This document shows, piece after piece, positions 47,413 to 57,492 of a stretch of 64,000 nucleotides of DNA. The stretch is from PALSA-607 sp963825425 (GTDB lineage: Bacteria > Actinomycetota > Actinomycetes > Acidothermales > Acidothermaceae), in NCBI GenBank assembly GCA_963825425.1, contig CAWGTF010000010.1, positions 682,001 through 746,000 of the forward strand, given 5' to 3'. The notes under the pieces were generated by a model. It did no database searches. It was not told the DNA's origin and saw only the letters and a program-made list of their open reading frames with translations. Within the stretch, counting starts at the first letter, position 1, and each line of letters starts with the position of its first letter. The position numbers and the translations under genes were made by a program.

Positions 47413-49775
47413 TCAACCATCCGGCTTACCCCGCAGAGCCGTGGCAACTGCGCGAGACGCGGCTCAACCTCGACGTGATCGCGCAGTCGGAGTCGCTGTT
47501 TGCGCTCGCCAACGGACACATCGGGCTTCGCGGCAACCTTGACGAAGGCGAGCCCCACGGCATTCCTGGCAGCTACCTCAGTTCCTTCTTCGAACTGCGC
47601 CCACTCCCCTACGCAGAGAGCGCGTACGGAAACCCGGAGTCGAGTCAGTCGATCGTCAATGTCACCAACGGCAAGCTGATTCGGCTGCTCGTCGACGACG
47701 AACCGTTGGACGTGCGTTACGGGACCCTCGTGTCGCACGAGCGGGTGCTCGACCTACGGGCTGGCACGCTGACCCGAAACGCCGAGTGGATTTCGCCTGC
47801 GGGCAAGAAGATTCGGCTTCGATCCACCCGACTGGTGTCATTCACCCAACGGGCGATCGCCGCGATCGAGTATGAGATCGAGGCCGTCGACGATTCGGTT
47901 CGCATCGTCGTCCAATCCGAACTGGTGGCCAACGAAGCGGTGCCTGCACAAAGCGGCGACCCGCGTGAGGCCGCTGCGATGGAGTCCCCGCTCGAGGCCA
48001 TCGACCAATCGATCACCGAACAAGGCATGCTTCTGGTGCACCGCACCCGTGCGAGCAAACTCCAGATGGCCGCGGGCATGACGAACGTCGTCGAAGGACC
48101 AGGCAAGATCGACCTCGAATCCCACTACGCGCCTGACTGGGCGAGACTCACGGCCATCAGCGCACTGCAGCCCGGCGAAAAGCTCACGCTCCGCAAGTAC
48201 GTCGGCTGGGGCTGGTCTGATGTTCGCAGCAAGGAGGCGCTGCGGGACCAGGTCGCGGGTGCGGTGACGATGGCCCGACTATCTGGGTTCGCGCAGTTGC
48301 TTGCCGAACAGCGCGGGTACCTCGACGAGTTCTGGGACGGCGCCGACGTCGAGGTCGAGGGCGACGACGAGATCCAGTTGGCAGTGCGGTTCGGGCTGTT
48401 CCACGTGCTGCAGGCGAGCGCGCGCGGTGAGGGTCGGGGCATCGCGGCGAAGGGCCTGACCGGGCCGGGCTATGACGGCCACACGTTCTGGGACACCGAG
48501 GCGTTCGTGCTGCCCGTGCTCATCTACACCGCACCTGATGCGGCCGCAAACGCATTGCGGTGGCGCCACTCGACGCTCGACTTGGCGAAACAGCGCGCGC
48601 AGACGCTCGGCATCAAGGGTGCCGCGTTCCCGTGGCGGACCATCCATGGCGAAGAGTGTTCCGGGTATTGGCCGGCCGGGACTGCGGCGATGCACGTGAC
48701 GGCCGACATCGGCAACGCCCTCGCGCGCTATACCGAAGTGACCGGGGATTCATCGGTCGAGGTCGAGGGCGGCGTCGAGTTGCTCGCGGAAACCGCGCGA
48801 CTGTGGATGTCACTCGGCAACTTCGGTACTGATGGCAAATGGCACATCGCGGGCGTCACCGGTCCTGATGAATACACCGCGCTCGTCGACGACAACACGT
48901 ACACGAATCTGGCCGCGGCACACAACCTCGTTGCGGCGGCAGCTGCCGCCGAGCGGCACGTCGACCTCTGCGTACAGTTCGGCGTCACGTCCGATGAGGT
49001 CGCCGCGTGGCGATCCGCCGCCGCGGCGGTCTGCGTTCCGTACAACGACAAGCTGCGCGTTCATGAACAGAATGCGGGCTTCACCACGCTGCCCGAGTGG
49101 GATTTCGAGGCCTGGAAGGACAAGTATCCCCTGCTCTTGCATGTGCCGTACTTCGAGCTCTATCGCCGGCAAGTCATCAAACAGGCCGATCTCGAACTGG
49201 CCATGTGCATGTACGGGGGCTTCTTCGCCGACGACGACAAGGCCCGCAACGTCGACTACTACGAGCAGCGGACCGTGCGCGACTCGTCGTTGTCGGCAAG
49301 CGTGCAAGCCGTTATCTGCGCCGAAGTCGGCCATCTCGAGCTCGCGTACGAATACGTGTCCGAAGCCGCGTTCATCGACCTGCACGACATTCACCACAAC
49401 ACCCGCGACGGCTTGCACATGGCATCACTCGCCGGTGCATGGGTGGCGCTGGTGGTCGGCTTCGGCGGCACCCGCGACGAGGGCGGCGAACTGCGCCTGC
49501 GGCCCCAACTCCCGAACGCCATCAGACGGCTGTGCTTCAACCTGAGATGGCGAGGTCTGAAGTTGAAGGTCGATATCAGTCAGCAGGAAGCGACGTACTC
49601 ACTTCGTGACGGCACGGAGGGCACGCTGACCTTCTTTCACGAAGGCGGTGAAGTGACGCTGGACGCCGGGTCGTCCGTCTCACGACCGATCACGCCGATC
49701 ACGCCACTGTTGGCACGGCCCAGGCAACCACCGGGCCGGGAGCCGGTAGTCCGTACCGGAGCGGCCCGACCCTAG
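47409..49775 (+). CDS. GH65 disaccharide phosphorylase (trehalose/maltose/kojibiose type)
   Basis: Intact, 788 residues, start overlapping the mutase stop (ATGA). N-terminal beta-sandwich (ETRLNLDVIAQSESLFALAN, GHIGLRGNLDEGEPHG), then the (alpha/alpha)6 barrel: GLTGPGYDGHTFWDTEAFVL, RAQTLGIKGAAFPWRTIHGE and the catalytic acid Glu488 in GVTGPDEYTALVDDN. The C-terminal beta domain ends in a Pro/Arg tail. It phosphorolyses an alpha-glucosyl disaccharide to beta-glucose-1-phosphate; which linkage cannot be told. Its stop converges with PEPCK (4-base overlap). Confidence 0.93.
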   Translation: MINHPAYPAEPWQLRETRLNLDVIAQSESLFALANGHIGLRGNLDEGEPHGIPGSYLSSFFELRPLPYAESAYGNPESSQSIVNVTNGKLIRLLVDDEPLDVRYGTLVSHERVLDLRAGTLTRNAEWISPAGKKIRLRSTRLVSFTQRAIAAIEYEIEAVDDSVRIVVQSELVANEAVPAQSGDPREAAAMESPLEAIDQSITEQGMLLVHRTRASKLQMAAGMTNVVEGPGKIDLESHYAPDWARLTAISALQPGEKLTLRKYVGWGWSDVRSKEALRDQVAGAVTMARLSGFAQLLAEQRGYLDEFWDGADVEVEGDDEIQLAVRFGLFHVLQASARGEGRGIAAKGLTGPGYDGHTFWDTEAFVLPVLIYTAPDAAANALRWRHSTLDLAKQRAQTLGIKGAAFPWRTIHGEECSGYWPAGTAAMHVTADIGNALARYTEVTGDSSVEVEGGVELLAETARLWMSLGNFGTDGKWHIAGVTGPDEYTALVDDNTYTNLAAAHNLVAAAAAAERHVDLCVQFGVTSDEVAAWRSAAAAVCVPYNDKLRVHEQNAGFTTLPEWDFEAWKDKYPLLLHVPYFELYRRQVIKQADLELAMCMYGGFFADDDKARNVDYYEQRTVRDSSLSASVQAVICAEVGHLELAYEYVSEAAFIDLHDIHHNTRDGLHMASLAGAWVALVVGFGGTRDEGGELRLRPQLPNAIRRLCFNLRWRGLKLKVDISQQEATYSLRDGTEGTLTFFHEGGEVTLDAGSSVSRPITPITPLLARPRQPPGREPVVRTGAARP

Positions 49776-51637
49776 CCGTTGCCAAGGTCGGCAGCTACCC
49801 GGCGGTGTGCTTGCCAGATTTCCTCCGGCAGCCCGCCGAACTGAGCCAGATGCGTCTCGCGAAAGTTCATCTCCTGCCGCCAGCGATCGACGTCCACACT
49901 GAGCACCTTGTCGAGATCGGCGTCGTCGATGACCAAGCCGTCGAGATCGAGTTCCTGTTTGGTTGGCAAGATCCCGACCGGGCTCGACGCTCCGTGCACC
50001 ACGCCGTCCTTGAGTCGCATCAGCCAGAGCAACGCGCGCAGGTTGTCGCGGTACCCCGGCCACAGGAAGTGTCCGTCGGTTGGATCGCGTTGGAACCAGT
50101 TGACGTGGGCGAAGATCGGCTTCTCCGCCGCCGCGCCGATGATCTCAAGCCAGTGCGCTGCGTAGGCCCCTTCGGGGTAAGCCATGAACGGACGCATCGA
50201 CATCGGGTCGTAACGCAGTTGTCCGTCGACCCCTTCCGCAGCGAATGTCGCCTCAGCGCCGAGGGTAAGACCGTCGTACACGCCCTCAGCGACGTCAGTG
50301 ATCGCGCGGATCAGCGGCTCGCGGTCACGGGTTCGGCCGCCAAAGATGATGGCGTCGATCGGCACCCCGAACGGATCGGCGAAATCGGTAGCTACGTTGG
50401 ACACGTTGGCCAACGTCGTGGTGAAACGGCTGTTGGGATGCGCCCACGGTTGCGCCTTCGCGGGGCCCTCGCGGTCGGCGATCGGAGTCCCGGTCCAATC
50501 AAGCCAACCGTCGATGTCGGCCGGAGGGTCAGGCGTCCGGCCCTCCCACCAGACCTCATGAGTCTGCTCGTTGTAGGCGACGTTGGTGAAGATCGCCCCC
50601 GTGCCCGCGGCTGTTGCCCACAGCGCAGTGGGATTGGTGTGCTCGTTGGTGTCCTTCGCGACGCCGAACACGCCGAACTCCGGATTGATCGCGTGGATCC
50701 GCCCGTCCGCCGGGCTCACCCACATCCAGGCGATGTCATCGCCGTAGAACTCGACGTGGTAGCGATCCCCGAGCGCATCGGGGGCCAGCGACATCGCGAG
50801 GTTGGTCTTGCCAGACGCGCTCGGGAACCCCCCGCAGATGTGGTACGTGCGGCCGGTCTGCTTGTCGGTGATGCCCAGCAACATGAACTGCTCGGCCAGG
50901 AACTTGCGCGAGGCCCACCCGTCGTAGGCGGCCTGGCGCAGACCGTGGGCGATCTTTCCCAGCAGCGCGTTCCCGCCGTAGGACGAGCCGAAGTGCAAGA
51001 TCGTGCGCTCGTCGGCGAACGTCACGAAGTACCGCTGGTCGTCGGGAGTGCCCTGACCCAAATTCTCCAAGTCACCGGTGACATGCACCGCGCGCACGAA
51101 CATGTCGGGCTCGGCCAGCTCGTCGATGTATCTCACACCGACCCGCGCCATCCGGATCATGTGCAAGGCGACCGTGCGAGAGTCGGTGAGCTCGACACCT
51201 GCCGCGTATGCCTCCAGCGGCGAGCCAGGCGGAGCCATCAGATACGGCACCACGTACATCGTCTTTCCAGCCGAGGCGCCGCGCATCAGCCTCTCAAGAA
51301 TCGGGCGCATCTGCGCAGCGTGCCGCCAGTTGTTGTAGACACCCTTGTCAGCTGGATTGCTGGTCGCCACGATGGTGCGCTCTTCAGAACGCGCGGTGTC
51401 CTTGACGTAGCTGCGCGAGTAGTAGACCCCGTCGCCGGCCGGGAGAATCTCCCCGGCGTCAAGCGATTCCTGGATCAGTCGGGCGTCGTCGGACGCATCG
51501 ACGACATCGACGCGCTCCGCACCGGTCAGCTGCGCCCAATGCCGAACGTACTCGCGAGCGTGTGGGTTCTTCAGCCCAGCGCGATCAAGCGCAGCGTCAA
51601 CCCACGCATGCGAGCCGTCCAACTCGCAAATGGCCAT
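49772..51637 (-). CDS. pckG: Phosphoenolpyruvate carboxykinase (GTP), P-loop Cys replaced by Ser
   Basis: Intact, 621 residues, ATG 51637. Gluconeogenic enzyme converting oxaloacetate and GTP to PEP. Landmarks: YVVPYLMAPPGSPLEAYAAG, HFGSSYGGNALLGKIAHGLR, ASRKFLAEQFMLLGITDKQT, YGDDIAWMWV and EWR-type C-terminal loops. The P-loop reads GGFPSASGKTNLAM: canonical GTP-type enzymes have a reactive Cys before GKT (FPSACGKTN), and here residue 275 is Ser (TCT). This suggests a divergent clade or altered redox sensitivity. Confidence 0.94.
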   Translation of the reverse strand: MAICELDGSHAWVDAALDRAGLKNPHAREYVRHWAQLTGAERVDVVDASDDARLIQESLDAGEILPAGDGVYYSRSYVKDTARSEERTIVATSNPADKGVYNNWRHAAQMRPILERLMRGASAGKTMYVVPYLMAPPGSPLEAYAAGVELTDSRTVALHMIRMARVGVRYIDELAEPDMFVRAVHVTGDLENLGQGTPDDQRYFVTFADERTILHFGSSYGGNALLGKIAHGLRQAAYDGWASRKFLAEQFMLLGITDKQTGRTYHICGGFPSASGKTNLAMSLAPDALGDRYHVEFYGDDIAWMWVSPADGRIHAINPEFGVFGVAKDTNEHTNPTALWATAAGTGAIFTNVAYNEQTHEVWWEGRTPDPPADIDGWLDWTGTPIADREGPAKAQPWAHPNSRFTTTLANVSNVATDFADPFGVPIDAIIFGGRTRDREPLIRAITDVAEGVYDGLTLGAEATFAAEGVDGQLRYDPMSMRPFMAYPEGAYAAHWLEIIGAAAEKPIFAHVNWFQRDPTDGHFLWPGYRDNLRALLWLMRLKDGVVHGASSPVGILPTKQELDLDGLVIDDADLDKVLSVDVDRWRQEMNFRETHLAQFGGLPEEIWQAHRRVAADLGNG

Positions 51638-51728
51638 CCCACAATGTCTCGAACCTACGAGCGAACCGCTACATGAGATCGGTCACAACGGCGCTCTTGT
51701 TTTGTTGCGCCCCACAACCTTTACAGTT

Positions 51729-51947
51729 CTAGTCGAGCTGCGGTTCGTCGCTGGGGTCGCCGTCGAGGTCGGTAGCGGTCTCGCGTGCCTCGCGCTCGTC
51801 GAGATCGAAAAGGTCGTCGAGCTCGGACTCGTCGCCCTGCTCTGCATCGGTATCGCGCAACGAGTCGACGCCGTCGCGGTCGCGATTGTGGCGGGGGGCA
51901 TCCAACGAGATGATCTCGTCGCCACTGATCGATTCGTGATCGGTCAT
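51729..51947 (-). CDS. Small acidic protein, 72 residues
   Basis: ATG 51947 preceded by GGAG eight bases away; reads MTDHESISGDEIISLDAPRH, then DAEQGDESELDDLFDLDERE, ending SDEPQLD. Strongly acidic, no hydrophobic core, likely disordered. It lies between PEPCK and the aldo/keto reductase on the same strand. Support is the ribosome site and clean frame; function unknown. Confidence 0.55.
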   Translation of the reverse strand: MTDHESISGDEIISLDAPRHNRDRDGVDSLRDTDAEQGDESELDDLFDLDEREARETATDLDGDPSDEPQLD

Positions 51948-51960
51948 CTGTTCAGCTCCG

Positions 51961-51994
51961 TCTAATGAACTGCGAGGTCCAATGAACTGCGAGG
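51961..51994. repeat. 17-bp tandem repeat just after the aldo/keto reductase stop (2 copies)
   Basis: TCTAATGAACTGCGAGG at 51961 and TCCAATGAACTGCGAGG at 51978, one base different, ending two bases from the reductase stop codon (CTA at 51996-51998). It fills the spacer up to the ribosome site of the small acidic gene. Confidence 0.88.
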
Positions 51995-51995
51995 G

Positions 51996-53061
51996 CTATT
52001 CGGCCGCGGGCCGAAGATGTGGTCCGAGCAGGGTCAGCTCGGGCGCGCCGAGCCGATCGCCCGAGGTGTTCGACTGGTGCCAGTGCGGATAGAGCAACGG
52101 CATCGCACTGACGGTATCCAGCTTCGCACGTTCGTCGGCGGAGAGGCTGAGGTCCGCTGCCTTGAGGTTGGCGGCGAGTTGCTCCTCGGTGCGCGCACCG
52201 ACGATCACCGACGTCACTGCCGGTCGGCCGAGTAGCCATGCGAGCGCGACCTGGGCCGCAGACGCACTGTGCGCGTGCGCGATCTCGATCAACGCCTCGA
52301 TCGTGTCGTAGAGCTTGTCTTCGTTGTAGACCGGCGGCTCGTGCCAGTCCCCGAGGTGCCGGCTGCCAGCCGGCGCATCGAGACCGCGGCGGTACTTGCC
52401 CGAGAGAAGACCGCCGGCGAGTGGGCTCCAGACCAGGATTCCAAGACCTTGATCGACGCTGACCGGCACCAGTTCGTACTCGGCGTCGCGCGCCTGCAGC
52501 GAGTAGTAGATCTGCTGTGAGGCGAACCGGTGCAGCCCGCGACGGTCCGCGATAGCCAGGGCCTTCATCAGCTGCCAGCCGGCATAGTTCGACGCGCCTA
52601 CGTAGCGGACCTTCCCCGACGACACAAGGTCATCCAGCGCACCCATCGTCTCCTCGAGCGGCGTCTGACCGTCCCACTCGTGCACCTGGTAGAGGTCGAT
52701 GTAGTCCGTCCCGAGGCGGCGCAGGCTGGCCTCGCAGGCTCGGATGATGTGGTGCCGCGACAAGCCCTGCGTCGTTCGGGCCGTCACCCATCGGCATCCG
52801 GACCTTGGTTGCCAGCAGCACGTCCTCGCGGGCGACCGGCAGCGCCTTCGCCACGATCTCCTCAGAGAGACCAGACGAGTAGACGTCCGCCGTGTCGATG
52901 AGATTCACGCCAGCGTCGAGCGCGATCGCCATCTGGCGACGCGCGCCGTCGACGTCCGTCTTGCCGACTGCCGACGCCCAGCCGGTACCGCCGAACCCCA
53001 TCGTCCCGAGCGTGACCGCCGATACCCGCAGGCCTGAGTTGCCAAGTTGTCTGTAGTCCAT
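51996..53061 (-). CDS. Aldo/keto reductase
   Basis: About 354 codons from ATG 53061 (MDYRQLGNSGLRVSAVTLGT). A frameshift near 52780 divides it. The AKR site is present: NLIDTADVYSSGLSEEIVAK (Asp, Tyr), LLATKVRMPMGDGPNDAGL (Lys), LGTDYIDLYQVHEWDGQTPL (His), VRYVGASNYAGWQLMKAL, and LGRPAVTSVIVGARTEEQL for NADP binding. A general carbonyl reductase; substrate unknown. Confidence 0.92.
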
Positions 53062-53081
53062 ACCCGTATTCTTGCGCTACG

Positions 53082-53128
53082 ACACGAGGGCCACCACGAG
53101 GGCTACCAAGCGGGCGACACCGAGGGGA
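53082..53128. repeat. Degenerate 12-bp repeat in the divergent spacer (about 4 copies)
   Basis: ACACGAGGGCC, ACCACGAGGGCT, ACCAAGCGGGCG and ACACCGAGGGGA follow one another between the start of the aldo/keto reductase and the ATG of the flavoprotein at 53134. Unlike the other repeats in this window, it is at a 5' end and lies within the promoter spacer. Confidence 0.65.
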
Positions 53129-53133
53129 CCCCC

Positions 53134-54404
53134 ATGACCGATCGGCGCACGAATTGGGCGGGAAACATCGTCTTTGCGCGCGGCAGCTCTGCACCACCCG
53201 ACGTCGATCGACGAGGTACGGCGGATCGTCGCCGGCAGCGAGCAGGTACGAACTCTTGGCAGCGGACACTCGTTCAACCCGATCGCTGACACCGTCGGTG
53301 ACCAGATCTCGCTGGCCCGCATGCCACCGTCGGTGCACATCGATGCCGAGCGTTCGACGGTCACCGTCGGGGGCGGCGTCCGGTATGGAGAGCTCGCACA
53401 GCAGCTGCATCGGGCCGGGTATGCGCTGCACAACCTCGGCTCGCTGCCGCACATTTGCATCGCCGGAGCGACCGCGACCGGCACCCACGGCTCCGGCGTG
53501 GCCAACGGCAACCTCGCCACTGCGGTTCGCGCTCTCGAGATCGTTACGGGCAGCGGTGATGTGGTCACCCTCGAGATGGGCGACGACGATTTCCCCGGCG
53601 CGGTAGTTGGGCTCGGCATGCTCGGCGTCGCGACTTCCGTGACACTCGCGATCGAACCGACCTTCGCCGTCGCGCAGTACGTGTACGACGATCTCCCCTT
53701 GGCGAAGCTCACGGCCCACCTCGACGAGACGATGGAGGCCGCCTACAGCGTGAGTGCGTTCACCGATTGGCGCGGCCCGGTGATGACCCAGGTGTGGATG
53801 AAACACCGCATCGACGCCATCGACGCCGTGGCAGAGCTGGAGCCGCGGTGCACGGTGGCTCGACGCGCCCGCAGCCAACGGCCCCCGGCATCCGGTGCCT
53901 GGCGTCGATCCCGTCGCCTGCACCGAGCAGGGCGGCATCCCCGGGCCGTGGCACGAGCGGCTGCCGCACTTTCGGCTCGAGTTCACGCCGAGTAGCGGCG
54001 ATGAGTTGCAGTCGGAGTACTTCGTCGCTCGCGAGTCCGCGGTCGCCGCACTGACCGCGGTCAACAGCATCGCGCACCTGATCGCACCCGTTCTGCAAAT
54101 CTGCGAGCTGCGCACGATCGCCGCCGACGAGTTGTGGCTGAGCCCCGCCTACGGGCGCGACAGCTTCGCGGTGCACTTCACCTGGATCAGCGACTTCGCC
54201 GCGGTGCGGCCGGCGCTTGCCGCCGTCGAGGAACAGCTCGCACCATTTGCCGCCAGACCGCACTGGGGCAAGGTGTTCGATATGAGCGCCGACCTCGTGC
54301 GCGATCGCTACGAGCGGATGCCGGACTTCAGCGCACTCGCCGGCCGGTTCGACCCGACCGGCAAGTTCCGCAACGCGTTCGTCGACACGTTCGTCCCGCG
54401 GTGA
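53134..54404 (+). CDS. FAD-linked alditol/xylitol oxidase-like oxidoreductase
   Basis: About 423 codons from ATG 53134 (MTDRRTNWAGNIVFA). FAD-binding type 4 (VAO) domain: LHHPTSIDEVRRIVAGSEQV, RTLGSGHSFNPIADTVGDQI, LGSLPHICIAGATATGTHGS. The substrate domain has TDWRGPVMTQVWMKHR and the C-terminal RTIAADELWLSPAYGRDSFA, HFTWISDF. Frameshifts near 53195 and 53865. Resembles actinobacterial alditol oxidase (sugar alcohol to aldose with H2O2). The stop lies in a shared hairpin. Confidence 0.87.
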
Positions 54405-54425
54405 ACTAGCTAGCGAACACCGCGG
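54396..54425. terminator. Bidirectional hairpin over two convergent stop codons
   Basis: CCGCGGTG (54396-54403) and CACCGCGG (54418-54425) form a perfect 8-bp stem; the 14-base loop contains CTAGCTAG. The TGA of the flavoprotein and the TAG of the methyltransferase both fall inside the structure, so one element would end both transcripts. Confidence 0.68.
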
Positions 54426-55180
54426 ACCAGCCTGCCCCTGGTGCTGGTGTCAAACGGCGGCGGCAGCGGCCGACCGAACGCGGCGCTCGCTTGCGCCATC
54501 GTCTGCACCGTCGCCTGCCAGCCGCAGTCGGCCAACCACTGCTCCGGGTCGGCGCTCGCGGGGTGCCACAGCGGGTGCGCGAGGTTGTCCGTGCGGGTAC
54601 CGAGCGTGGCTCCAAGAACACTGCCCAGATCGGACGCCGCGTGCAGCTGCGTCAGCAGTCGGGTCCGATCGTCGTGATTGAGGTAGACCAACAGCCCTTC
54701 GGCCACCCACACCGTCGGCTGCGACGGCGTCCATCCGGTGTCTGTCAGCAGCTGCAGCCAGTCGTCAGTGACCAGATCCGCGACGACGACCCGGCGGCGG
54801 CAGTTGCTCATGAGCTCAAGCTCGCCGAGCAGGCGCTGTTTCAAAGAGATCACTTCCTCGTGGTCGACCTCGAAGACCGTGAGATCTCGCGGCAGTGCGA
54901 GCCGGAACGCCCGCGCATCGAGCCCCGCGCCGACGATGACGACCTGTCGGACGCCGCGCGCGACAGCCTCTGCTATGAGTTCATCGAGGAATCGGGTGCG
55001 AACCGCCACCCAGCGCACCAGCCCGCGCGACAGCGCCGGGGGTGTCACCGCCGCGGCGAGCACGTACTGCGCTAGCTGGTCGTGGAACCACGCGTCGATC
55101 CGGGCGCTCTCGGTCGCACGGCAGGCCGCCACTGCCAACGCGGTCGAGCCGAGCACGGACAGCGGTTGATCAGGCAGCAT
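54410..55180 (-). CDS. Class I SAM-dependent methyltransferase (leucine carboxyl methyltransferase-like)
   Basis: Intact, 256 residues, ATG 55180, overlapping the GGDEF/EAL stop by 11 bases. Motif I VVIVGAGLDARAFRLALP and motif II TVFEVDHEEVISLKQRLL fit the actinobacterial PF04072 group, with WVAEGLLVYLNHDDRTRLLT following. Large paralogous families of this type occur in mycobacteria. Substrate unknown. Confidence 0.88.
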   Translation of the reverse strand: MLPDQPLSVLGSTALAVAACRATESARIDAWFHDQLAQYVLAAAVTPPALSRGLVRWVAVRTRFLDELIAEAVARGVRQVVIVGAGLDARAFRLALPRDLTVFEVDHEEVISLKQRLLGELELMSNCRRRVVVADLVTDDWLQLLTDTGWTPSQPTVWVAEGLLVYLNHDDRTRLLTQLHAASDLGSVLGATLGTRTDNLAHPLWHPASADPEQWLADCGWQATVQTMAQASAAFGRPLPPPFDTSTRGRLVRGVR

Positions 55181-57374
55181 CAGACGATGCTACGTACGCC
55201 GATTCTTGGGCTCGAAGCAACAGTTCAAGAGCCTCGGGTCGCATCGGACGTGCAAGCAGGTAGCCCTGGGCAAAGTCGCAGCCGAGGTCGGTCAGTTGCG
55301 TGAGCTGGCCGGGCGTCTCGATTCCCTCGGCTATGACGACCATCTTCAGCACATGCGCCATCGCAGTGACCGCAGCCACGATCTGCTGTTCACGGTCGTT
55401 GGTCTCGACGCGCTCGACGAAACTGCGATCGATCTTCAACACGTCGACCGGGAACTGACGTAAGTGCGCGAGGGACGAGTACCCGGTGCCGAAATCGTCC
55501 AAAGCGATGTGTACTCCTAGCGCCGCGAGCGCTTCGAGCGTTTCGCGTGCCTCCGCGGTCTCTTCGATCAACGCGGTCTCGGTGATCTCCAGGCACAACT
55601 GGTTTGGTGCCAAGCCGTGGCGCTCCAATGCCACTTTGACGACCGAGACAAAGTCGTTGCTGCGTAGCTGGCGCCCAGAGACGTTGACCGCCACCCCCAA
55701 CGGCCGGTGCGCAGATCGACGCTCGTGCAGGGGGAAAGCAGCGTCCACTCGACCAGCTGCCGGCAGGCCTCGTCCAACACCCAGGTTCCGATCGGCACGA
55801 TCAGCCCACGGCTCTCGGCCAGCCCGATGAACTCCGCGGGAGGGATCGTGCCGCGCTCCGGGTGATCCCAGCGGATGAGTGCCTCCATCCCGACAATGGA
55901 TCGGTCCTGCAGCGAAATTACTGGTTGGTATTCGAGGCGGAATTGACCGCGCTCGAGTGCCTTCGCGAGTTCCCACCCGACCGCGTTCCTCGCGACCGCC
56001 TGGTCGCGAATACCGGCGTCGAAGAACTGGTAGTGGTCGCGGCCACGTTCCTTGGCTTGGTACATCGCCGCGTCTGCGTCTCGGACGAGATTCTCGCAAC
56101 CGGCGTAGGGATCGTCGGTGACGACCACGCCGACGCTCGCGGTAACGCTCAACTCGATACCGTTGTGGAAGAACGGCTCACCGAGGCTACGGACGACTCG
56201 ATCAGCCACGACGCGGACGTCATCGTCGGTGCTCAACTTGTCGCAGAGCAGCACGAACTCGTCACCACCGAATCGCGCGACAGTGTCGAGTCGACGTGCA
56301 ATCGACGTGAGCCGCTCCCCAATCTCGATCAACAGGCGGTCCCCCGTCTCATGGCCGTGGGTGTCGTTGATGACCTTGAAGTGATCGAGATCGATGAAGA
56401 GCAACGCGAGCCTTCCGGGCTGGCGCTCCATCCGGAGCAGGGCCTGTGTCAGTCGGTCCACCAGCAGCACCCGGTTAGCGAGTCCGGTCAGGGGATCGTG
56501 CACGGCCTGGTGGGCCAGCTTGCTCTGCGCATGCTTGAGTTCGGTGACCTCGCGGGTGGACGCAACGACACCGACCGGTGCCCCGTACTCGGACTCCCGT
56601 TGGGGTGCGAGGTGAGAGGCGAACCAGCGCAGGTCGCGGCCGCTTCCGACCGAGAAGTCGACCGAGCAACCGTCGCCGGTGGCGAGCACGCTTTTCAACC
56701 CGGCTTCCCAGACTGCAAGGAACGCCTCGTCGCGACCAAGTTCACGATCTGTCTGACCGAGGGAATCGCCGCCCGAGTCCTCGGCCAGCCGCAACGCAGC
56801 CGCGTTCAGGTACTGGTAGCGCAGGTGGGCGTCGTAGAGAACGATCGCGTCCGTCGAGGTGTCGAGCACCGTGCGTAGCTGCGCCTCCGCACGGCTGAGG
56901 TCCGCGTGCGCGAGGGCGAGGGCATCCGCCGTCCGTGCCGCTTCCTGCTCCGCATTCACGGTGCGCGAGATGTCGCGAGAGACACCGAACGTGCCGATGA
57001 TGTGGCCATCGAAATCGCGCAGCGGGCGCTTGCTGGTGGTGGCCCACGTGTCGCCACGATCAGGCCAAGTTTCGCGCTCTTCCTTGCCCACGATCGGTTC
57101 ACCCGTGGCAATTACGCGCTGCTCGTCCGCGTAGGCGGCTGAGGCATGCTCGGCGGTGAAGAGGTCGAAATCGGTGAGCCCGAGAAGCTCCTCGCGGCTC
57201 GCGCCCGTGCATCGCGGCGAGTGCGCGGCTGACGGCGACGAATCTGCTCTGCCGGTCCTTGAAGTAGATCACTTCGGTCGCGTATTCCAGCATGTTGTGG
57301 AACGCGATCCGGTCGAGCTCGTCACCCATCGGATACGGGCGCTCAGGAACCGGCAGCTCGGTCACCATGCGCAC
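55170..57374 (-). CDS. PAS-GGDEF-EAL cyclic-di-GMP signalling protein
   Basis: About 735 codons. Two PAS domains (EVIYFKDRQSRFVAVSRALA with the following GTFGVSRDISRTVNAEQ, and TDAIVLYDAHLRYQYLN), then a GGDEF domain with an intact ARFGGDEFVLL and the I-site region near RVVADRV, then EAL with GMEALIRWDHP, FGTGYSSLAHL and VIAEGIET. Both catalytic motifs look intact, so it could make and degrade c-di-GMP. Frameshifts near 57200, 57095 and 55735. No membrane segment, so cytoplasmic. Confidence 0.9.
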
Positions 57375-57492
57375 CCCGCGTCATGTCATTGCGTGCCTCC
57401 GCGGTCTCTTCCCAGAGACCTTTCGTCCCCCATCGGCGGCAGCACCGAAGATCATAGGCAAAACGACGACGATCCCCTGGTCAGCCCCAGGC

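Noticed and set aside
57403..57420. Small inverted repeat GGTCTC/GAGACC as a terminator
   Set aside because: It is only 6 bp, lies upstream of the GGDEF-EAL gene start, and no transcript is expected to end there except the YflT-like gene's opposite side.
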